Source of the DNA: Candidatus Sulfotelmatobacter kueseliae
GTDB lineage: Bacteria; Acidobacteriota; Terriglobia; Terriglobales; Acidobacteriaceae
Reading direction: 5' to 3'
Length of the DNA stretch: 46,075 nt
Assembly (NCBI GenBank): GCA_900290255.1
Contig: OMOD01000168.1
Coordinates: 1-46,075, forward strand
Of the stretch, positions 42,122 to 46,075 are shown piece after piece. The notes under the pieces are model-generated. The model made no database searches. It had not been told where the DNA came from and worked only from the letters and a program-made list of their open reading frames with translations. A program made the translations under genes and the position numbers. Every line of letters begins with the position of its first letter. Positions within the stretch are counted from its first letter, which is position 1.

Positions 42122-43612
42122 ATGAGCATAGCCGCACCTCCAATCAGCCGGCTCACCAACTACATCAACGGCCAATGGGCTGAATCGGGTGCGTCGGAAT
42201 GGCGCGATGTCGTCAATCCTGCGACCGGCGAGGTTCTGGCCAGCGTTCCGCTGGCCGCTGCGGCCGACGTGAACGCCGCCGTAGAAGCCGCCGCGGCCGC
42301 ATTTCCTGAGTGGCGGCGCACTCCGCCAGAAGACCGCATCCAGCCTCTGTTCAAGCTCAAGATGCTGCTCGAAGAACATATTGACGAAATCGCCCGCTTC
42401 ATCACGCTGGAAAACGGGAAGACCTTCGGGGAAGCCAAAGCCGAGATGCGGCGCGCCATCGAAAATGTCGAAGTGGCCTGCGGCATCCCCATGATGATGC
42501 AGGGCTACAACCTGGAAGACGTGGCGCGCGGCATCGACGAGCTGATGATCCGCCAGCCGCTCGGCGTGGCTGCAGCAATCGTGCCCTTCAATTTTCCGGG
42601 CATGATCGCGTTCTGGTATTTGCCCTACGCGATCGCCACCGGCAACACCTTCATTCTGAAACCCAGCGAGCGCGTGCCGCTGACCATGCGCTACATCTAT
42701 CAACTGCTCGAAAAGACCGGGCTGCCGAAAGGCGTTGTCAGTCTGATCAACGGTGGCAAGGCGGCGGTTGACGCCCTCATCGATCATCCGAAAGTTCGCG
42801 CCATCAGCTTTGTTGGCTCGACGCCAGTGGCGCGCTACATCTATGCCCGCTCGGCGGAGAAGGGGAAACGCTGCCAGTGCCAGGGCGGGGCCAAAAATCA
42901 TGTGATCGTTCTGCCGGATGCCGACATGCCGATGGCCACGCAGATCATCGGCGACAGCGCATTCGGGTGCGCCGGGCAGCGCTGCCTGGCCGTATCGGTC
43001 GCGGTGACGATCGGGGAAGCGCAGCGAACATTCAGAGATTCAATCGCCGATGCCGCCTCGAAACTCCGCGTCGGCAACGGGCTCGAAGAAGGCGTGCAGA
43101 TGGGGCCCGTGATTACACCGCAGAGCAAGGAACGCATCGAGTCGCTGATCGGCGTCGGCGAGAAGCAGGGCGCAAGAGTTCTGCTCGACGGACGCGGTGC
43201 GAAGATTCCGAAATACGAATCAGGAAACTTCGTGAAGCCGACGATCCTTGACGATGTGCCGGCGACCAGCGAGATCACGGACACGGAAATTTTTGGTCCG
43301 GTGCTCAGCCTGGTGCACGCTGGTGATCTGGACGAAGCGCTGGCTTTCCTCGAACGCAGCGCCTACGGCAATCAGGCATCGCTGTTCACCTCGAGCGGAT
43401 CGGCGGCACGCCGCTTCCGCTACGAGGCGCCGGCGGGCAATATCGGCATCAACATTGGCGTGGCCGCGCCCATGGCGTATTTCCCGTTCAGCGGGTGGAA
43501 GAACAGTTTCTTCGGCGATCTCCACGGCCAGGGCCGCGACGCTATCGAGTTCTACACCGACAAGAAAGTCGTCGTGGAGCGCTGGGCCAAGGAGCACAGC
43601 CGAAAGTTCTGA
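42122..43612 (+). CDS. mmsA: CoA-acylating methylmalonate/malonate-semialdehyde dehydrogenase
   Basis: Oxidises (methyl)malonate semialdehyde with CoA to acetyl-CoA or propionyl-CoA and CO2. 496 residues. [20 protein letters not shown] (about 10-29) is the usual start. [20 protein letters not shown] (about 156-175) is characteristic of MmsA rather than other aldehyde dehydrogenases. [19 protein letters not shown] (about 252-270) follows. [15 protein letters not shown] (about 281-295) holds the catalytic Cys. In this cluster it would finish beta-alanine breakdown after an omega-aminotransferase. Confidence 0.93.
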   Translation: MSIAAPPISRLTNYINGQWAESGASEWRDVVNPATGEVLASVPLAAAADVNAAVEAAAAAFPEWRRTPPEDRIQPLFKLKMLLEEHIDEIARFITLENGKTFGEAKAEMRRAIENVEVACGIPMMMQGYNLEDVARGIDELMIRQPLGVAAAIVPFNFPGMIAFWYLPYAIATGNTFILKPSERVPLTMRYIYQLLEKTGLPKGVVSLINGGKAAVDALIDHPKVRAISFVGSTPVARYIYARSAEKGKRCQCQGGAKNHVIVLPDADMPMATQIIGDSAFGCAGQRCLAVSVAVTIGEAQRTFRDSIADAASKLRVGNGLEEGVQMGPVITPQSKERIESLIGVGEKQGARVLLDGRGAKIPKYESGNFVKPTILDDVPATSEITDTEIFGPVLSLVHAGDLDEALAFLERSAYGNQASLFTSSGSAARRFRYEAPAGNIGINIGVAAPMAYFPFSGWKNSFFGDLHGQGRDAIEFYTDKKVVVERWAKEHSRKF

Positions 43613-43620
43613 GCACGCTC

Positions 43621-44037
43621 ATGAACATTCTCACCACAGAGTCACAGAGACACAGAGAAGGCGAAGAACAGAAAGATCCCCGAACCAGCGCGATCATCGG
43701 AGCGGCGATTGAAGTTCATCGCCAGCTTGGTCCCGGTCTCCTCGAATCGGCCTACGAAGAGTGCTTGTGCCACGAACTGCACCTTCGCGGGCTGGCTTTC
43801 GAACGGCAGGTTGCGCTTCCCGTTTCCTACAAGGGCTTGCAACTTGACTGCGGATACAGGATCGACCTGATTGTCGAGCGGGAGGTCGTCGTCGAACTGA
43901 AGGCCGTCGAGAAAATTCTCCCGATCCACGAGGCCCAGCTTCTCACGTATTTGAAAATATCTGGTAAGCACGTCGGCCTGCTGATCAACTTCGACGTGCC
44001 GTTGTTGACACAGGGGATCATCCGAAGAATCCTTTAG
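43621..44037 (+). CDS. GxxExxY protein (PDDEXK_3-type)
   Basis: 138 residues from ATG 43621. The N-terminus [16 protein letters not shown] is the translation of the left repeat arm. [24 protein letters not shown] (read in pieces: [19 protein letters not shown]; about 24-47) has the naming GxxExxY motif. [20 protein letters not shown] (about 81-100) fits a D...ExK nuclease-like core. [20 protein letters not shown] (about 109-128) ends the fold. Members of this family are often multicopy and repeat-flanked. No enzymatic activity is established. It interrupts the catabolic gene series. Confidence 0.9.
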   Translation: MNILTTESQRHREGEEQKDPRTSAIIGAAIEVHRQLGPGLLESAYEECLCHELHLRGLAFERQVALPVSYKGLQLDCGYRIDLIVEREVVVELKAVEKILPIHEAQLLTYLKISGKHVGLLINFDVPLLTQGIIRRIL

Positions 44038-44070
44038 GTTCTTCTCTGTGTCTCCGTGACTCTGTGGTGG
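43632..44070. mobile_element. inverted-repeat-bounded GxxExxY element
   Basis: Left arm 43632-43660 consists of octamer-like units CACAGAGT, CACAGAGA, CACAGAGA. The right arm 44041-44070 reads CTTCTCTGTGTCTCC then GTGACTCTGTGGTGG. They are near-perfect reverse complements over about 29 bases. Outside the arms, CTCATGAACATTCT and, in reverse, CTCATGTTCACGAATCT suggest a wider imperfect match. The unit spans the mmsA-aminotransferase gap and carries only the GxxExxY gene. Mobility is inferred from the structure and from the family's habit. Confidence 0.65.
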
Positions 44071-44102
44071 AAAAACTTGAGATTCGTGAACATGAGGACT
44101 AA

Positions 44103-45440
44103 ATGACTACTACTCTTGCCACCCCGACGATGACCGGCCAGGAAATGGTCGAACTCACCAAGAAACACACGCTCTATGAGTGGTCAGCGCAATCGAAAGT
44201 TGATCCGATCCCGGTCGCCAAGGCGAAGGGGATCTATTTCTGGACGCCCGAGGGCAAACGCTTCATCGACTTCAACAGCCAACTGATGTCGGTGAACATC
44301 GGCCACGGCGATGAGCGCGTCATCCGCGCCATCAAAGAGCAGGCGGAGACGCTCTGCTACGCGAATCCGTTCATGGCGCACGAGCCGCGCGCGCGGCTGG
44401 GCGCGAAGCTGGCCGAGATTTGTCCCGGCGACATTGACACGTTCTTCTTCACCAACGGCGGCGCCGAAGCCAACGAGAACGCGATCAAGCTCGCACGTTT
44501 TTTCACCGGCCGTCACAAGATCATGGCGCGTTACCGCTCCTATCACGGGGCGACGGCGGGCAGCATCTCGCTCACCGGCGACCCGCGGCGCTGGCCCGCC
44601 GAGCCGGGCATACCGGGGGTGGTGCGCGTGCTCGATCCGTATCACGGCATCGAACGCGGCTGGGAATCAGCGGAGGCCTCGCTGGCTACGATCGAGGAGA
44701 CCATGCAAATGGAAGGCCCGCAGAATATCGCGGCGTTCATTCTCGAACCGGTCACAGGCACGAACGGCATTCTCGTTCCCCCGGACGGATACCTTCAAGG
44801 CGTGCGCAAACTCTGTGACAAGTACGGCATCCTGATGATCGCCGACGAGGTCATGGCGGGATTTGGCCGCACCGGAGAATGGTTCGCGGTGGATCACTGG
44901 AAGGTTGTACCCGATCTGATCTCGCTGGCGAAGGGATTAACTTCAAGCTATCTTCCGCTCGGCGCAGTCGGCATGCGGCACCACATTGCGCAGCACTTCC
45001 AGGACAAAGTCTTCTACGGCGGGCTGACGTATAACTCGCATCCTATGGGATGCGCGGCGGCGCTGGCGACGATTCGCGTGTATGAGGAAGACCGGCTCAT
45101 TGAAAACACAAAGAAGATGGGCTCGGTCATGAAGCAACTCGGAGCAGAGCTCCAGGCGAAGCATGCGTCGGTGGGAGCGGTGCGCTCGATCGGACTATTC
45201 GGCATTGTCGAACTCGTCCGCAACCGCAAGACGCGGCAGCCCATGGCTCCGTTCAATGGCACATCGGAGGAGATGGCCGCTCTGGGGCGCTATTTCCGCG
45301 AGCAGGGCTTATACACGCTGGTGCGGTGGAATACGTTCTTCACCAACCCTCCGCTGTGCATCAACGAGCAGCAACTGCGCGAAGCGTTCGCCATCATTGA
45401 CAAAGGGTTGGAGATCACCGACAGAGCAGTAAAGGAATAG
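44103..45440 (+). CDS. class III omega-amino acid aminotransferase
   Basis: PLP enzyme, 445 residues. RFIDFNSQLMSVNIGHGDER (about 53-72) starts the core. FFTNGGAEANENAIKLARFF (about 116-135) binds PLP phosphate. RYRSYHGATAGSISLTGDPR (about 142-161) has the ring-stacking residue. LMIADEVMAGFGRTGEWFAV (about 244-263) has the pyridine Asp. LAKGLTSSYLPLGAVG (about 276-291) has the Lys. It resembles beta-alanine/taurine:pyruvate aminotransferases, and MmsA upstream would take malonate semialdehyde from beta-alanine. Donor and acceptor need assay. Confidence 0.87.
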   Translation: MTTTLATPTMTGQEMVELTKKHTLYEWSAQSKVDPIPVAKAKGIYFWTPEGKRFIDFNSQLMSVNIGHGDERVIRAIKEQAETLCYANPFMAHEPRARLGAKLAEICPGDIDTFFFTNGGAEANENAIKLARFFTGRHKIMARYRSYHGATAGSISLTGDPRRWPAEPGIPGVVRVLDPYHGIERGWESAEASLATIEETMQMEGPQNIAAFILEPVTGTNGILVPPDGYLQGVRKLCDKYGILMIADEVMAGFGRTGEWFAVDHWKVVPDLISLAKGLTSSYLPLGAVGMRHHIAQHFQDKVFYGGLTYNSHPMGCAAALATIRVYEEDRLIENTKKMGSVMKQLGAELQAKHASVGAVRSIGLFGIVELVRNRKTRQPMAPFNGTSEEMAALGRYFREQGLYTLVRWNTFFTNPPLCINEQQLREAFAIIDKGLEITDRAVKE

Positions 45441-45475
45441 CCTGACAGCAAAGCCAGAGTCCTCGCGTTTTCGCG

Positions 45476-45521
45476 ACGGACGGGCAAAATGGGGCCCGTC
45501 CGTCCCATTTCGGTATTTTGC
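45476..45521 (+). terminator. putative Rho-independent terminator
   Basis: GACGGACGGGC (45476-45486) pairs with GCCCGTCCGTC (45495-45505) as a perfect 11-bp stem with an 8-nt loop, followed by CCATTTCGGTATTTT. It is 35 bp after the last aminotransferase stop, a fitting end to the plus-strand operon. The T-run is delayed, so efficiency is doubtful. Confidence 0.55.
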
Positions 45522-45554
45522 CGCTTGTTCGGCTTTCGTAACAAAGCAGACAGT

Positions 45555-45570
45555 TGTGATTACGGTCACA
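45555..45570. promoter_or_regulatory. perfect CRP/FNR-family box TGTGA-N6-TCACA
   Basis: TGTGATTACGGTCACA matches the CRP consensus at all ten fixed positions. It lies about 180 bp before the sensor gene at 45748 and 115 bp past the aminotransferase. Either it controls the sensor gene or an undetected transcript. The remaining sequence of this 307-bp gap shows nothing else. Confidence 0.6.
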
Positions 45571-45747
45571 GACTGAGGTATCTTGCGGGATGATGCTGGA
45601 TGCTGTCCTACGCCTCCCCTGCGCCAGGATCGACCTGAGATCAGACTGAGTTTCCGTTCGCGCGACGAAAAGTGGATCGGCGACCGCGCTTGGCTGAAGT
45701 CAGCGCACATAATTGAACCCGGGAATCCCATGAAGTGGAGGTTGGCT

Positions 45748-46075
45748 ATGAGTATTGCCGATCGAGGGGAACCCATTGGAGCGTCGGTGCCTTGGTTGCG
45801 CAGTCCGTTTCGACGCTACGCGTTGGCGGTGCTGGCCGTGGCAGGAGCAACTGTCCTGCAGTTGGGCTTGAGATCGTTGGGTCCATTCCACCTGGCGTTC
45901 ATTCTGTTCTATCCCACCGTAGTGCTGGTCGCGATGCGGGCCGGATTGTGGCCGGGAATGGTGGCTACTCTGCTGGCAACGGTGTCGGGCGCGTACTTCT
46001 TCTTGGAACCCACGAACTCGTTCGTGATTCGTACTCCTGAGGACCTGGTGGGGCCGACGCTGTTTGCGATCATCG
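45748..46075 (+). CDS. DUF4118-type membrane sensor, probable histidine kinase (3' truncated by window)
   Basis: Starts at ATG 45748, with GGAGG seven bases upstream; an in-frame ATG at 45730 overlaps that site. The visible 109 residues have a short N-terminus then hydrophobic helices: YALAVLAVAGATVLQLGL, HLAFILFYPTVVLVAMRAGL, WPGMVATLLATVSGAYFFL. This follows the four-helix DUF4118 domain of KdpD-like and other histidine kinases, including the YFFLEPTNSF segment. The kinase part would lie beyond the window, so the catalytic type is inferred. Confidence 0.75.
   Translation, partial: MSIADRGEPIGASVPWLRSPFRRYALAVLAVAGATVLQLGLRSLGPFHLAFILFYPTVVLVAMRAGLWPGMVATLLATVSGAYFFLEPTNSFVIRTPEDLVGPTLFAII

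Noticed and set aside
39267..42901. Three long minus-strand frames opposite the aldehyde dehydrogenase and gabT/mmsA genes
   Set aside because: Their translations are His/Arg-rich without motifs and lie exactly under well-supported enzymes.
43621..44037. Toxin of a toxin-antitoxin pair
   Set aside because: No partner gene adjacent; the sequence fits the GxxExxY family, for which toxin activity is not established.

Overview
The window looks like a chromosomal segment of a free-living, probably soil-dwelling Acidobacteriota bacterium (Terriglobia/Koribacter-like). That placement is an inference. It rests on high G+C, a very large Oar-like TonB-dependent receptor with a carboxypeptidase-regulatory N-terminus, adjacent tal and pgi genes, PilZ proteins, and intergenic gaps packed with palindromic repeats. 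No rRNA, CRISPR array, phage module or complete insertion sequence is visible.

Layout. 1-1250: remnants of a two-gene LuxR-type HTH unit (first gene truncated, possibly at an IS end) and a small conserved-looking protein. 1574-11615 (minus strand): a seven-gene hexose-phosphate operon transcribed tkt, tal, pgi, gnd, zwf, glk, pgl. It covers glucose phosphorylation, the oxidative branch, and the non-oxidative branch of the pentose phosphate pathway. Its three widest internal gaps are each filled by a repeat element, and one repeat supplies the glk stop codon. 12043-13568: two PilZ proteins and a TonB-C-domain protein. 13841-18162: a TolC / HlyD-EmrA / EmrB-type tripartite efflux operon, followed by a cytidylate-kinase-like gene. 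19318-22256: hemH, a DUF4892-OmpA gene flanked by a direct repeat of the 3' half of tRNA-Arg(CCG), the intact tRNA, and an RRM protein. 22636-25388: a small zinc-ribbon protein, typA/bipA and a membrane protein.

25448-45440 is one divergent catabolic region that I read as polyamine (putrescine/spermidine-type) uptake and breakdown. On the minus strand are a MerR-XRE-cupin regulator, a PotD-like lipoprotein, PotA, PotB, PotC and a Tat-exported FAD amine oxidase. On the plus strand are a 1295-residue TonB receptor, three class III aminotransferases, an amino-acid permease, a betaine/aminobutyraldehyde-type aldehyde dehydrogenase and a methylmalonate/malonate-semialdehyde-type dehydrogenase. The enzymes could convert aminobutyl units to GABA and succinate semialdehyde, and aminopropyl units to beta-alanine, malonate semialdehyde and acetyl-CoA. 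Two near-identical 25-bp boxes, each containing a palindrome, lie between the divergent arms and are the best candidate operator. The window ends inside a DUF4118-type sensor gene at 45748.

The most unusual signal is a set of intercistronic inverted repeats built from tandem heptamers: six fixed bases plus one variable base, with a different heptamer at each locus (5197, 18167, 37371, 40510, 41967). They nearly fill gaps between co-directional genes and end a few bases before the next start codon. A sixth locus has the same design with an octamer repeat, but its arms enclose a GxxExxY (PDDEXK_3-type) gene at 43621-44037.
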